Source: Anisus vortex (Eukaryota; Mollusca; Gastropoda; Planorbidae). From it: DNA of 64,000 bases. The DNA is taken from positions 17,501 to 81,500 of the forward strand of contig CASBPS010000080.1 in NCBI GenBank assembly GCA_949126835.1, read 5' to 3'. The position numbers and the translations under genes are program-made. A model generated the notes under the pieces. That model was not told where the DNA came from. It worked only from the letters and a program-made list of their open reading frames with translations, and searched no databases. Positions 43,181 through 56,804 of the stretch are shown here, in pieces. Every line of letters begins with the position of its first letter. The first letter of the stretch is position 1.

Positions 43181-45315
43181 GTACAACGACTTGAATAGCA
43201 GATTTCTAGTTTTGGCTTCTTTTCTGGCCGTACAAGGACTTAAAAAGCAGATTTGTTGTTTTGGCTTCTCCACAAACCGTACAACGACTTGACTAGCAGA
43301 TTTGTGGTAATGGTGCTTCTGTTCTGGCCGTACAACGACTTAAATAGCAGATTTGTGGTTTTGGGTTCTCTTTTCGCCGTAATACAGCAGATTTGTGGTT
43401 TTGGCTTCTCTACTAGCCGTACAAAAGCAGATTTGTGGTTTTGGCTTCTCCAGAAACCGTACAACGACTTGAAAAGCAGATTTCTGGTTTTGGCTCCTTT
43501 TCTGGCCGTGCAAAAGCAGATTTGTGGTTTTGGCTTTTCCACAATCCGTACAACGACTTGAATAGCAGATTTCTTGGTTTGGCTTCTTTTCTGGCCGTAC
43601 AACGACTTGACAAGAAGATTTGTGGTTTTAGCTTCTCTTTTGGCCGTAACACAGCAGATTTATGGTTTTGGCTCTCTCAACAAACCGTACAACGACTTGA
43701 ATAGCAGATTTCTTGTTTTGGCTTCTTTTCTGGCCATAAAACAGCAGATTTATGGTTTTGGCTCTCTCCACAAACCGTACAACGACTTGAATAGCAGATT
43801 TCTAGTTTTGGCTTCTTTTCTGGCCGTACAAGGACTTAAAAAGCAGATTTGTGGTAATGGTGCTTCTGTTCTGGCCGTACAACGACTTGAATAGCAGATT
43901 TGTGGTTTTGGCTTCTCTTTTCGCCGTATACAGCAGATTTGTGGTTTTGGCTTCTCTACTAGCCGTACAAAAGCAGATTTGTGGTTTTGGTTTCTCCAGA
44001 AACCGTACAACGACTTGAAAAGCAGATTTCTGGTTTTGGCTCCTTTTCTGGCCGTACAAAAGCAGATTTGTCATTTTGGCTTTTCCCCAATCCGTACAAC
44101 GACTTGAATAGCAGATTTCTTGTTTTGGCTTCTTTTTTGGCCGTACAACGACTTGACAAGAAGATTTGTGGTTTTAGCTTCTCTTTTGGCCGTAACACAG
44201 CAGATTTATCGTTTTGGCTCTCTCCACAAACCGTACAACGACTTGAATAGCAGATTTCTAGTTTTGGCTTCTTTTCTGGCCGTACAAGGACTTAAAAAGC
44301 AGATTTGTTGTTTTGGCTTCTCAACAAACCGTACAACAACTTGACTAGCAGATTTGTGGTAATGGTGCTTCTGTTCTGGCCGTACAACGACTTGAATAGC
44401 AGATTTGTGGTTTTGGCTTCTCTTTTCGCCGTAATACAGCAGATTTGTGGTTTTGGCTTCTCTACTGGCCGTACAAAAGCAGATTTGTGGTTTTGGCTTC
44501 TCCAGAAACCGTACAAAGACTTGAAAAGCAGATTTCTGGTTTTGGCTCCTTTTCTGGCCGTACAAAAACAGATTTATGGTTTTGGCTCTCTCCACAAACC
44601 GTACAACGACTTGAATAGCAGATTTCTAGTTTTGGCTTCTTTTCTGGCCGTACAAGGACTTAAAAAGCAGATTTGTTGTTTTGGCTTCTCCACAAACCGT
44701 ACAACGACTTGACTAGCAGATTTGTGGTAATGGTGCTTCTGTTCTGGCCGTACAACGACTTGAATAGCAGATTTGTGGTTTTGGCTTCTCTTTTCGCCGT
44801 AATACAGCATATTTGTGGTTTTGGCTTCTCTACTGGCCGTACAAAAGCAGATTTGTGGTTTTGGCTTCTCCAGAAACCGTACAACGACTTGAAAAGCAGA
44901 TATCTGGTTTTGGCTCCTATTCTGGCCGTACAAAAGCAGATTTGTGGTTTTGGCTTTTCCACAATCCGTACAACGACTTGAATAGCAGATTTCTTGTTTT
45001 GGCTTCTTTTCTAACCGTAAAACAGCAGATTTGTGGTTTTGGCTTCTTTTCTAACCGTAAAACAGCAGATTTGTGGTTTAGGCTTCTCTACTGGCCGTAC
45101 AAAAGCAGATTTGTGGTTTTGGCGTTTCCACAGTCCGTACAACGACTTGAATAGCAGATTTCTTGTTTTGGCTCCTTTTCTGGCCGTAAAACAGCAGATT
45201 TCTGGTTTTGGCTTTTTTTCTGGCCGTACAATGACTTGAAAAGAAGATTTGTGGTTTCAGCTTCTCTTTTGGCCGTAACACAGCAGATTTGTGGTTTTGG
45301 CTCTCTCCACAAACC
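43181..45315 (+). repeat. Block U copy 2
   Basis: Modules 43181 (596), 43777 (456), 44233 (368), 44601 (715). It matches copy 1 at +2265 up to the p/l hybrid. It lacks the extra k-l-p repeat, so the last module is 715 bp. The EcoRV-type j recurs at 44899. Confidence 0.88.
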
Positions 45316-46358
45316 GTACAACGACTTGAATAGCAGATTTCTAGTTTTGGCTTCTTTTCTGGCCGTACAAGGACTTAAAAAGCAGATTTGTTGTTTTGGC
45401 TTCTCAACAAACCGTACAACAACTTGACTAGCAGATTTGTGGTAATGGTGCTTCTGTTCTGGCCGTACAACGACTTGAATAGCAGATTTGTGGTTTTGGC
45501 TTCTCTTTTCGCCGTAATACAGCAGATTTGTGGTTTTGGCTTCTCTACTGGCCGTACAAAAGCAGATTTGTGGTTTTGGCTTCTCCAGAAACCGTACAAA
45601 GACTTGAAAAGCAGATTTCTGGTTTTGGCTCCTTTTCTGGCCGTACAAAAACAGATTTATGGTTTTGGCTCTCTCCACAAACCGTACAACGACTTGAATA
45701 GCAGATTTCTAGTTTTGGCTTCTTTTCTGGCCGTACAAGGACTTAAAAAGCAGATTTGTTGTTTTGGCTTCTCCACAAACCGTACAACGACTTGACTAGC
45801 AGATTTGTGGTAATGGTGCTTCTGTTCTGGCCGTACAACGACTTGAATAGCAGATTTGTGGTTTTGGCTTCTCTTTTCGCCGTAATACAGCATATTTGTG
45901 GTTTTGGCTTCTCTACTGGCCGTACAAAAGCAGATTTGTGGTTTTGGCTTCTCCAGAAACCGTACAACGACTTGAAAAGCAGATATCTGGTTTTGGCTCC
46001 TATTCTGGCCGTACAAAAGCAGATTTGTGGTTTTGGCTTTTCCACAATCCGTACAACGACTTGAATAGCAGATTTGTGGTTTTGGCTTCTTTTCTAACCG
46101 TAAAACAGCAGATTTGTGGTTTTGGCTTCTCTACTGGCCGTACAAAAGCAGATTTGTGGTTTTGGCGTTTCCACAGTCCGTACAACGACTTGAATAGCAG
46201 ATTTCTTGTTTTGGCTCCTTTTCTGGCCGTAAAACAGCAGATTTCTGGTTTTTACTTTTTTTCTGGCCGTACAATGACTTGAAAAGAAGATTTGTGGTTT
46301 CAGCTTCTCTTTTGGCCGTAACACAGCAGATTTGTGGTTTTGGCTCTCTCCACAAACC
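45316..46358 (+). repeat. Partial third U copy (1083-bp duplication)
   Basis: Modules 45316 (368) and 45684 (675) repeat 44233-45315 at +1083, including 'gtacaacaacttgac' in f, 'cagcatatttg' in h and the EcoRV-type j (45982). The l-position monomer (46051-46099) has the 'gtggttttgg' core instead of 'cttgttttgg'. Confidence 0.86.
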
Positions 46359-49300
46359 GTACAACGACTTGAATAGCAGATTTCTAGTTTTGGCTTCTTT
46401 TCTGGCCGTACAAGGACTTAAAAAGCAGATTTGTTGTTTTGGCTTCTCCACAAACCGTACAACGACTTGACTAGCAGATTTGTGGTAATGGTGCTTCTGT
46501 TCTGGCCGTACAACGACTTGAATAGCAGATTTGTGGTTTTGGGTTCTCTTTTCGCCGTAATACAGCAGATTTTTGGTTTTGGCTTCTCTACTAGCCGTAC
46601 AAAAGCAGATTTGTGGTTTTGGCTTCTCCAGAAACCGTACAACGACTTGAAAAGCAGATTTCTGGTTTTGGCTCCTTTTCTGGCCGTACAAAAGCAGATT
46701 TGTGGTTTTGGCTTTTCCACAATCCGTACAACGACTTGAATAGCAGATTTCTTGTTTTGGCTCCTTTTCTGGCCGTACAACGACTTGAAAAGAAGATTTG
46801 TGGTTTTAGCTTCTCTTTTGGCCGTAACACAGCAGATTTATGGTTTTGGCTTCTCTTTGGGCCGTAAAACAGCAGATTTGTGGTTTTGGCTCCTTTTCTG
46901 GCCGTAAAACAGCAGATTTCTGGTTTTGGCTTTTTTTCTGGCCGTACAACGACTTGAAAAGAAGATTTGTGGTTTCAGCTTCTCTTTTGGCCGTAACACA
47001 GCAGATTTGTGGTTTTGGCTCTCTCCACAAACCGTACAACGACATGAATAGCAGATTTCTAGTTTTGGCTTCTTTTCTGGCCGTACAGGGACTTAAAAAG
47101 CAGATTTGTTGTTTTGGCTTCTCCACAACCCGTACAACGACTTGACTAGCAGATTTGTGGTAATGGTGCTTCTGTTCTGGCCGTACAACGACTTGAATAG
47201 CAGATTTGTGGTTTTGGCTTCTCTTTTCGCCGTAATACAGCAGATTTGTGGTTTTGGCTTCTCTACTAGCCGTACAAAAGCAGATTTGTGGTTTTGGCTT
47301 CTCCAGAAACCGTACAACGACTTGAAAAGCAGATTTCTTGTTTTGGCTCCTTTTCCGGCCGTACAAAAGCAGATTTGAGGTTTTGGCTTTTCCACAATCC
47401 GTATAACGACTTGAATAGCAGATTTCTTGTTTTGGCTTCTTTTCTGGCCGTACAACGACTTGACAAGAAGATTTGTGGTTTTAGCTTCTATTTTGGCCGT
47501 AACACAGCAGATTTATGGTTTTGGCTCTCTCCACAAACCGTACAACGACTTGAATAGCAGATTGCTAGTTTTGGCTTCTTTTCTGGCCGTACAAGGACTT
47601 AAAAAGCAGATTTGTTGTTTTGGCTTCTCAACAAACCGTACAACGACTTGACTAGCAGATTTGTGGTAATGGTGCTTCTGTTCTGGCCGTACAACGACTT
47701 GAATAGCAGATTTGTGGTTTTGGCTTCTCTTTTCGCCGTAATACAGCAGATTTGTGGTTTTGGCTTCTCTACTGGCCGTACAAAAGCAGATTTGTGGTTT
47801 TGGCTTCTCCAGAAACCGTACAAAGACTTGAAAAGCAGATTTCTGGTTTTGGCTCCTTTTCTGGCCGTACAAAAACAGATTTATGGTTTTGGCTCTCTCC
47901 ACAAACCGTACAACGACTTGAATAGCAGATTTCTAGTTTTGGCTTCTTTTCTGGTCGTACAAGAACTTAAAAAGCAGATTTGTTGTTTTGGCTTCTCCAC
48001 AAACCGTACAACGACTTGACTAGCAGATTTGTGGTAATAGTGCTTCTGTTCTGGCCGTACAACGACTTGAATAGCAGATTTGTGGTTTTGGCTTCTCTTT
48101 TCGCCGTAATACAGCAGATTTGTGGTTTTGGCTTCTTTACTGGCCGTACAAAAAACAGATTTGTGGTTTTGGCTTCTCCAGAAACCGTACAACGACTTGA
48201 AAAGCAGATTTCTAATTTTGGCTCCTATTCTGGCCGTACAAAAGCAGATTTGTGGTTTTGGCTTTTCCACAATCCGTACAACGACTTGAATAGCAGATTT
48301 CTTGTTTTGGCTTCTTTTCTAACCGTAAAACAGCAGATTTGTGGTTTTGGCTTCTCTACTGGCCGTACAAAAGCAGATTAGTGGTTTTGGCGTTTCCACA
48401 GTCCGTACAACGACTTGAATAGCAGATTTCTTGTTTTGGCTCCTTTTCTGGCCGTAAAACAGCAGATTTCTGGTTTTGGCTTTTTTTCTGGCCGTACAAC
48501 GACTTGAAAAGAAGATTTGTGGTTTTAGCTTCTCTTTTAGCCGTAACACAGCAGATTTGTGGTTTTGGCTCTCTCCACAAACCGTACAACGACTTGAATA
48601 GCAGATTTCTAGTTTTGGCTTCTTTTCTGGCCGTACAAGGACTTAAAAAGCAGATTTGTTGTTTTGGCTTCTCCACAAACCGTACAACGACTTGACTAGC
48701 AGATTTGTGGTAATAGTGCTTCTGTTCTGGCCGTACAACGACTTGAATAGCAGATTTGTGGTTTTGGCTTCTCTTTTCGCCGTAATACAGCAGATTTGTG
48801 GTTTTGGCTTCTCTACTAGCCGTACAAAAGCAGATTTGTGGTTTTGGCTTCTCCAGAAACCGTACAACGACTTGAAAAGCAGATTTCTGGTTTTGGCTCC
48901 TTTTCTGGCCGTACAAAAGCAGATTTGTGGTTTCGGCTTTTCCACAATCCGTACAACGACTTGAATAGCAGATTTCTTGTTTTGGCTTCTTTTCTGGCCG
49001 TACAACGACTTGACAAGAAGATTTGTGGTTTTAGCTTCTCTTTTGGACGTAACACAGCAGATTTATGGTTTTGGCTCTCTCCATAAACCGTACAACGACT
49101 TGAATAGCAGATTTCTAGTTTTGGCTTTTTTTCTGGCCGTACAGGGACTTAAAAAGCAGATTTGTTGTTTTGTCTTCTCAACAAACCGTACAACGACTTG
49201 ACTAGCAGATTTGTGGTAATGGTGCTTCTGTTCTGGCCGTACAACGACTTGAAAAGCAGATTTGTGGTTTTGGCTTCTCTTTTCGCCGTATACAGCAGAT

Positions 49301-49823
49301 TTGTGGTTTTGGCTTCTCTACTAGCCGTACAAAAGCAGATTTGTGGTTTTGGCTTCTCCAGAAACCGTACAACGACTTGAAAAGCAGATTACTGGTTTTG
49401 GCTCCTTTTCTGGCCGTACAAAAGCAGATTTGTGGTTTTGGCTTTTCCACAATCCGTACAACGACTTGAATAGCAGATTTCTAGTTTTGGCTTCTTTTCT
49501 GGCCGTACATGGACTTAAAAAGCAGATTTGTTGTATTGGCTTCTCAACAAACCGTACAACGACTTGACTAGCAGATTTGTGGTAATGGTGCTTCTGTTCT
49601 GGCCGTTTAACGACTTGAATAGCAGATTTGTAGTTTTGGCTTCTCTTTTCGCCGTAATACAGCAGATTTGTTGTTTTGGCTTCTCTACTGGCCGTACAAA
49701 AGCAGATTTGTGGTTTTGGCTTCTCCAGAAACCGTACAAAGACTTGAAAAGCAGATTTCTGGTTTTGGCTCCTTTTCTGGCCGTACAAAAACAGATTTAT
49801 GGTTTTGGCTCTCTCCACAAACC
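46359..49823 (+). repeat. Block S copy 1 (3465 bp)
   Basis: Modules 46359 (675), 47034 (506), 47540 (368), 47908 (676), 48584 (506), 49090 (366), 49456 (368), summing to 3465. Tight identity with the later copies begins near 46.74 kb. Markers are 'gacatgaatag' d, 'gattgctag' d, 'gtaatagtgc' f, 'gtacaaaaaacag' i (41 bp), 'gattagtgg' q, 'ttttggacgtaac' after m, 'ttttgtcttctc' e and 'ggccgtttaacg' f/g. Confidence 0.9.
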
Positions 49824-52800
49824 GTACAACGACTTGAATAGCAGATTTCTAGTTTTGGCTTCTTTTCTGGCCGTACAAGGACTTAAAAAGCAGATTTTTT
49901 GTTTTGGCTTCTCAACAAACCGTACAACGACTTGACTAGCAGATTTGTGGTAATGGTGCTTCTGTTCTGGCCGTACAACGACTTGAATAGCAGATTTGTG
50001 GTTTTGGCTTCTCTTTTCGCCGTAATACAGCAGATTTGTGGTTTTGGCTTCTCTACTGGCCGTACAAAAGCAGATTTGTGGTTTTGGCTTCTCCAGAAAC
50101 CGTACAACGACTTGAAAAGCAGATTTCTGGTTTTGGCTCTTATTCTGGCCGTACAAAAGCAGATTTGTGGTTTTGGCTTTTCCACAATCCGTACAACGAC
50201 TTGAATAGCAGATTTCTTGTTTTGGCTCCTTTTCTGGCCGTACAACGACTTGAAAAGAAGATTTGTGGTTTTAGCTTCTCTTTTGGCCGTAACACAGCAG
50301 ATTTATGGTTTTGGCTTCTCTTTTGGCCGTAAAACAGCAGATTTGTGGTTTTGGCTCCTTTTCTGGCCGTAAAACAGCAGATTTCTGGTTTTGGCTTTTT
50401 TTCTGGCCGTACAACGACTTGAAAAGAAGATTTGTGGTAATGGTGCTTCTGTTCTGGCCGTACAACGACTTGAATAGCAGATTTGTGGTTTTGGCTTCTC
50501 TTTTCGCCGTAATACAGCAGATTTGTGGTTTTGGCTCTCTCCACAAACCGTACAACGACATGAATAGCAGATTTCTAGTTTTGGCTTCTTTTCTGGCCGT
50601 ACAGGGACTTAAAAAGCAGATTTGTTGTTTTGGCTTCTCCACAACCCGTACAACGACTTGACTAGCAGATTTGTGGTAATGGTGCTTCTGTTCTGGCCGT
50701 ACAACGACTTGAATAGCAGATTTGTGGTTTTGGCTTCTCTTTTCGCCGTAATACAGCAGATTTGTGGTTTTGGCTTCTCTACTAGCCGTACAAAAGCAGA
50801 TTTGTGGTTTTGGCTTCTCCAGAAACCGTACAACGACTTGTAAAGCAGATTTCTTGTTTTGGCTCCTTTTCTGGCCGTACAAAAGCAGATTTGAGGTTTT
50901 GGCTTTTCCACAATCCGTATAACGACTTGAATAGCAGATTTCTTGTTTTGGCTTCTTTTCTGGCCGTACAACGACTTGACAAGAAGATTTGTGGTTTTAG
51001 CTTCTATTTTGGCCGTAACACAGCAGATTTATGGTTTTGGCTCTCTCCACAAACCGTACAACGACTTGAATAGCAGATTGCTAGTTTTGGCTTCTTTTCT
51101 GGCCGTACAAGGACTTAAAAAGCAGATTTGTTGTTTTGGCTTCTCAACAAACCGTACAACGACTTGACTAGCAGATTTGTGGTAATGATGCTTCTGTTCT
51201 GGCCGTACAACGACTTGAATAGCAGATTTGTGGTTTTGGCTTCTCTTTTCGCCGTAATACAGCAGATTTGTGGTTTTGGCTTCTCTACTGGCCGTACAAA
51301 AGCAGATTTGTGGTTTTGGCTTCTCCAGAAACCGTACAAAGACTTGAAAAGCAGATTTCTGGTTTTGGCTCCTTTTCTGGCCGTACAAAAACAGATTTAT
51401 GGTTTTGGCTCTCTCCACAAACCGTACAACGACTTGAATAGCAGATTTCTAGTTTTGGCTTCTTTTCTGGTCGTACAAGGACTTAAAAAGCAGATTTGTT
51501 GTTTTGGCTTCTCCACAAACCGTACAACGACTTGACTAGCAGATTTGTGGTAATAGTGCTTCTGTTCTGGCCGTACAACGACTTGAATAGCAGATTTGTG
51601 GTTTTGGCTTCTCTTTTCGCCGTAATACAGCAGATTTGTGGTTTTGGCTTCTCTACTGGCCGTACAAAAAACAGATTTGTGGTTTTGGCTTCTCCAGAAA
51701 CCGTACAACGACTTGAAAAGCAGATTTCTAATTTTGGCTCCTATTCTGGCCGTACAAAAGCAGATTTGTGGTTTTGGCTTTTCCACAATCCGTACAACGA
51801 CTTGAATAGCAGATTTCTTGTTTTGGCTTCTTTTCTAACCGTAAAACAGCAGATTTGTGGTTTTGGCTTCTCTACTGGCCGTACGAAAGCAGATTAGTGG
51901 TTTTGGCGTTTCCACAGTCCGTACAACGACTTGAATAGCAGATTTCTTGTTTTGGCTCCTTTTCTGGCCGTAAAACAGCAGATTTCTGGTTTTGGCTTTT
52001 TTTCTGGCCGTACAACGACTTGAAAAGAAGATTTGTGGTTTCAGCTTCTCTTTTAGCCGTAACACAGCAGATTTGTGGTTTTGGCTCTCTCCACAAACCG
52101 TACAACGACTTGAATAGCAGATTTCTAGTTTTGGCTTCTTTTCTGGCCGTACAAGGACTTAAAAAGCAGATTTGTTGTTTTGGCTTCTCCACAAACCGTA
52201 CAACGACTTGACTAGCAGATTTGTGGTAATAGTGCTTCTGTTCTGGCCGTACAACGACTTGAATAGCAGATTTGTGGTTTTGGCTTCTCTTTTCGCCGTA
52301 ATACAGCAGATTTGTGGTTTTGGCTTCTCTACTAGCCGTACAAAAGCAGATTTGTGGTTTTGGCTTCTCCAGAAACCGTACAACGACTTGAAAAGCAGAT
52401 TTCTGGTTTTGGCTCCTTTTCTGGCCGTACAAAAGCAGATTTGTGGTTTCGGCTTTTCCACAATCCGTACAACGACTTGAATAGCAGCTTTCTTGTTTTG
52501 GCTTCTTTTCTGGCCGTACAACGACTTGACAAGAAGATTTGTGGTTTTAGCTTCTCTTTTGGACGTAACACAGCAGATTTATGGTTTTGGCTCTCTCCAT
52601 AAACCGTACAACGACATGAATAGCAGATTTCTAGTTTTGGCTTTTTTTCTGGCCGTACAGGGACTTAAAAAGCAGATTTGTTGTTTTGTCTTCTCAACAA
52701 ACCGTACAACGACTTGACTAGCAGATTTGTGGTAATGGTGCTTCTGTTCTGGCCGTACAACGACTTGAAAAGCAGATTTGTGGTTTTGGCTTCTCTTTTC

Positions 52801-53339
52801 GCCGTATACAGCAGATTTGTGGTTTTGGCTTCTCTACTAGCCGTACAAAAGCAGATTTGTGGTTTTGGCTTCTCCAGAAACCGTACAACGACTTGAAAAG
52901 CAGATTACTGGTTTTGGCTCCTTTTCTGGCCGTACAAAAGCAGATTTGTGGTTTTGGCTTTTCCACAATCCGTACAACGACTTGAATAGCAGATTTCTAG
53001 TTTTGGCTTCTTTTCTGGCCGTACAAGGACTTAAAAAGCAGATTTGTTGTATTGGCTTCTCAACAAACCGTACAACGACTTGACTAGCAGATTTGTGGTA
53101 ATGGTGCTTCTGTTCTGGCCGTTTAACGACTTGAATAGCAGATTTGTAGTTTTGGCTTCTCTTTTCGCCGTAATACAGCAGATTTGTTGTTTTGGCTTCT
53201 CTACTGGCCGTACAAAAGCAGATTTGTGGTTTTGGCTTCTCCAGAAACCGTACAAAGACTTGAAAAGCAGATTTCTGGTTTTGGCTCCTTTTCTGGCCGT
53301 ACAAAAACAGATTTATGGTTTTGGCTCTCTCCACAAACC
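49824..53339 (+). repeat. Block S copy 2 (3516 bp, with 51-bp insertion)
   Basis: Modules 49824 (726), 50550 (506), 51056 (368), 51424 (676), 52100 (506), 52606 (366), 52972 (368), summing to 3516. It matches copy 1 at +3465 before, and +3516 after, a change at 50409-50549: a b/f hybrid, a g and an h/c hybrid replace b-c and add 51 bp. Confidence 0.9.
50409..50459 (+). repeat. b/f hybrid monomer, 51 bp, private to S copy 2
   Basis: 'gaaaagaagatttgtggt' of b continues as 'aatggtgcttctg' of f. It is followed by g (50460) and an h/c hybrid (50509-50549). Together they form a patch of f-g-h sequence inserted between the b and c ends. Confidence 0.86.
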
Positions 53340-56300
53340 GTACAACGACTTGAATAGCAGATTTCTAGTTTTGGCTTCTTTTCTGGCCGTACAAGGACTT
53401 AAAAAGCAGATTTTTTGTTTTGGCTTCTCAACAAACCGTACAACGACTTGACTAGCAGATTTGTGGTAATGGTGCTTCTGTTCTGGCCGTACAACGACTT
53501 GAATAGCAGATTTGTGGTTTTGGCTTCTCTTTTCGCCGTAATACAGCAGATTTGTGGTTTTGGCTTCTCTACTGGCCGTACAAAAGCAGATTTGTGGTTT
53601 TGGCTTCTCCAGAAACCGTACAACGACTTGAAAAGCAGATTTCTGGTTTTGGCTCTTATTCTGGCCGTACAAAAGCAGATTTGTGGTTTTGGCTTTTCCA
53701 CAATCCGTACAACGACTTGAATAGCAGATTTCTTGTTTTGGCTCCTTTTCTGGCCGTACAACGACTTGAAAAGAAGATTTGTGGTTTTAGCTTCTCTTTT
53801 GGCCGTAACACAGCAGATTTATGGTTTTGGCTTCTCTTTTGGCCGTAAAACAGCAGATTTGTGGTTTTGGCTCCTTTTCTGGCCGTAAAACAGCAGATTT
53901 CTGGTTTTGGCTTTTTTTCTGGCCGTACAACGACTTGAAAAGAAGATTTGTGGTTTCAGCTTCTCTTTTGGCCGTAACACAGCAGATTTGTGGTTTTGGC
54001 TCTCTCCACAAACCGTACAACGACATGAATAGCAGATTTCTAGTTTTGGCTTCTTTTCTGGCCGTACAGGGACTTAAAAAGCAGATTGGTTGTTTTGGCT
54101 TCTCCACAACCCGTACAACGACTTGACTAGCAGATTTGTGGTAATGGTGCTTCTGTTCTGGCCGTACAACGACTTGAATAGCAGATTTGTGGTTTTGGCT
54201 TCTCTTTTCGCCGTAATACAGCAGATTTGTGGTTTTGGCTTCTCTACTAGCCGTACAAAAGCAGATTTGTGGTTTTGGCTTCTCCAGAAACCGTACAACG
54301 ACTTGAAAAGCAGATTTCTTGTTTTGGCTCCTTTTCTGGCCGTACAAAAGCAGATTTGAGGTTTTGGCTTTTCCACAATCCGTATAACGACTTGAATAGC
54401 AGATTTCTTATTTTGGCTTCTTTTCTGGCCGTACAACGACTTGACAAGAAGATTTGTGGTTTTAGCTTCTATTTTGGCCGTAACACAGCAGATTTATGGT
54501 TTTGGCTCTCTCCACAAACCGTACAACGACTTGAATAGCAGATTGCTAGTTTTGGCTTCTTTTCTGGCCGTACAAGGACTTAAAAAGCAGATTTGTTGTT
54601 TTGGCTTCTCAACAAACCGTACAACGACTTGACTAGCAGATTTGTGGTAATGGTGCTTCTGTTCTGGCCGTACAACGACTTGAATAGCAGATTTGTGGTT
54701 TTGGCTTCTCTTTTCGCCGTAATACAGCAGATTTGTGGTTTTGGCTTCTCTACTGGCCGTACAAAAGCAGATTTGTGGTTTTGGCTTCTCCAGAAACCGT
54801 ACAAAGACTTGAAAAGCAGATTTCTGGTTTTGGCTCCTTTTCTGGCCGTACAAAAACAGATTTATGGTTTTGGCTCTCTCCACAAACCGTACAACAACTT
54901 GAATAGCAGATTTCTAGTTTTGGCTTCTTTTCTGGTCGTACAAGGACTTAAAAAGCAGATTTGTTGTTTTGGCTTCTCCACAAACCGTACAACGACTTGA
55001 CTAGCAGATTTGTGGTAATAGTGCTTCTGTTCTGGCCGTACAACGACTTGAATAGCAGATTTGTGGTTTTGGCTTCTCTTTTCGCCGTAATACAGCAGAT
55101 TTGTGGTTTTGGCTTCTCTACTGGCCGTACAAAAAACAGATTTGTGGTTTTGGCTTCTCCAGAAACCGTACAACGACTTGAAAAGCAGATTTCTAATTTT
55201 GGCTCCTATTCTGGCCGTACAAAAGCAGATTTGTGGTTTTGGCTTTTCCACAATCCGTACAACGACTTGAATAGCAGATTTCTTGTTTTGGCTTCTTTTC
55301 TAACCGTAAAACAGCAGATTTGTGGTTTTGGCTTCTCTACTGGCCGTACAAAAGCAGATTAGTGGTTTTGGCGTTTCCACAGTCCGTACAACGACTTGAA
55401 TAGCAGATTTCTTGTTTTGGCTCCTTTTCTGGCCGTAAAACAGCAGATTTCTGGTTTTGGCTTTTTTTCTGGCCGTACAACGACTTGAAAAGAAGATTTG
55501 TGGTTTCAGCTTCTCTTTTAGCCGTAACACAGCAGATTTGTGGTTTTGGCTCTCTCCACAAACCGTACAACGACTTGAATAGCAGATTTCTAGTTTTGGC
55601 TTCTTTTCTGGCCGTACAAGGACTTAAAAAGCAGATTTGTTGTTTTGGCTTCTCCACAAACCGTACAACGACTTGACTAGCAGATTTGTGGTAATAGTGC
55701 TTCTGTTCTGGCCGTACAACGACTTGAATAGCAGATTTGTGGTTTTGGCTTCTCTTTTCGCCGTAATACAGCAGATTTGTGGTTTTGGCTTCTCTACTAG
55801 CCGTACAAAAGCAGATTTGTGGTTTTGGCTTCTCCAGAAACCGTACAACGACTTGAAAAGCAGATTTCTGGTTTTGGCTCCTTTTCTGGCCGTACAAAAG
55901 CAGATTTGTGGTTTCGGCTTTTCCACAATCCGTACAACGACTTGAATAGCAGCTTTCTTGTTTTGGCTTCTTTTCTGGCCGTACAACGACTTGACAAGAA
56001 GATTTGTGGTTTTAGCTTCTCTTTTGGACGTAACACAGCAGATTTATGGTTTTGGCTCTCTCCATAAACCGTACAACGACTTGAATAGCAGATTTCTAGT
56101 TTTGGCTTTTTTTCTGGCCGTACAGGGACTTAAAAAGCAGATTTGTTGTTTTGTCTTCTCAACAAACCGTACAACGACTTGACTAGCAGATTTGTGGTAA
56201 TGGTGCTTCTGTTCTGGCCGTACAACGACTTGAAAAGCAGATTTGTGGTTTTGGCTTCTCTTTTCGCCGTAAACAGCAGATTTGTGGTTTTGGCTTCTCT

Positions 56301-56804
56301 ACTAGCCGTACAAAAGCAGATTTGTGGTTTTGGCTTCTCCAGAAACCGTACAACGACTTGAAAAGCAGATTTCTGGTTTTGGCTCCTTTTCTGGCCGTAC
56401 AAAAGCAGATTTGTGGTTTTGGCTTTTCCACAATCCGTACAACGACTTGAATAGCAGATTTCTAGTTTTGGCTTCTTTTCTGGCCGTACAAGGACTTAAA
56501 AAGCAGATTTGTTGTATTGGCTTCTCAACAAACCGTACAACGACTTGACTAGCAGATTTGTGGTAATGGTGCTTCTGTTCTGGCCGTTTAACGACTTGAA
56601 TAGCAGATTTGTAGTTTTGGCTTCTCTTTTCGCCGTAATACAGCAGATTTGTTGTTTTGGCTTCTCTACTGGCCGTACAAAAGCAGATTTGTGGTTTTGG
56701 CTTCTCCAGAAACCGTACAAAGACTTGAAAAGCAGATTTCTGGTTTTGGCTCCTTTTCTGGCCGTACAAAAACAGATTTATGGTTTTGGCTCTCTCCACA
56801 AACC
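53340..56804 (+). repeat. Block S copy 3 (3465 bp)
   Basis: Modules 53340 (675), 54015 (506), 54521 (368), 54889 (676), 55565 (506), 56071 (366), 56437 (368). It matches copy 2 at +3516, then +3465 after the 51-bp site. 'gcagctttcttg' in l is shared by copies 2 (52489) and 3 (55954) but not copy 1, so copies 2 and 3 are closest relatives there. Confidence 0.9.
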
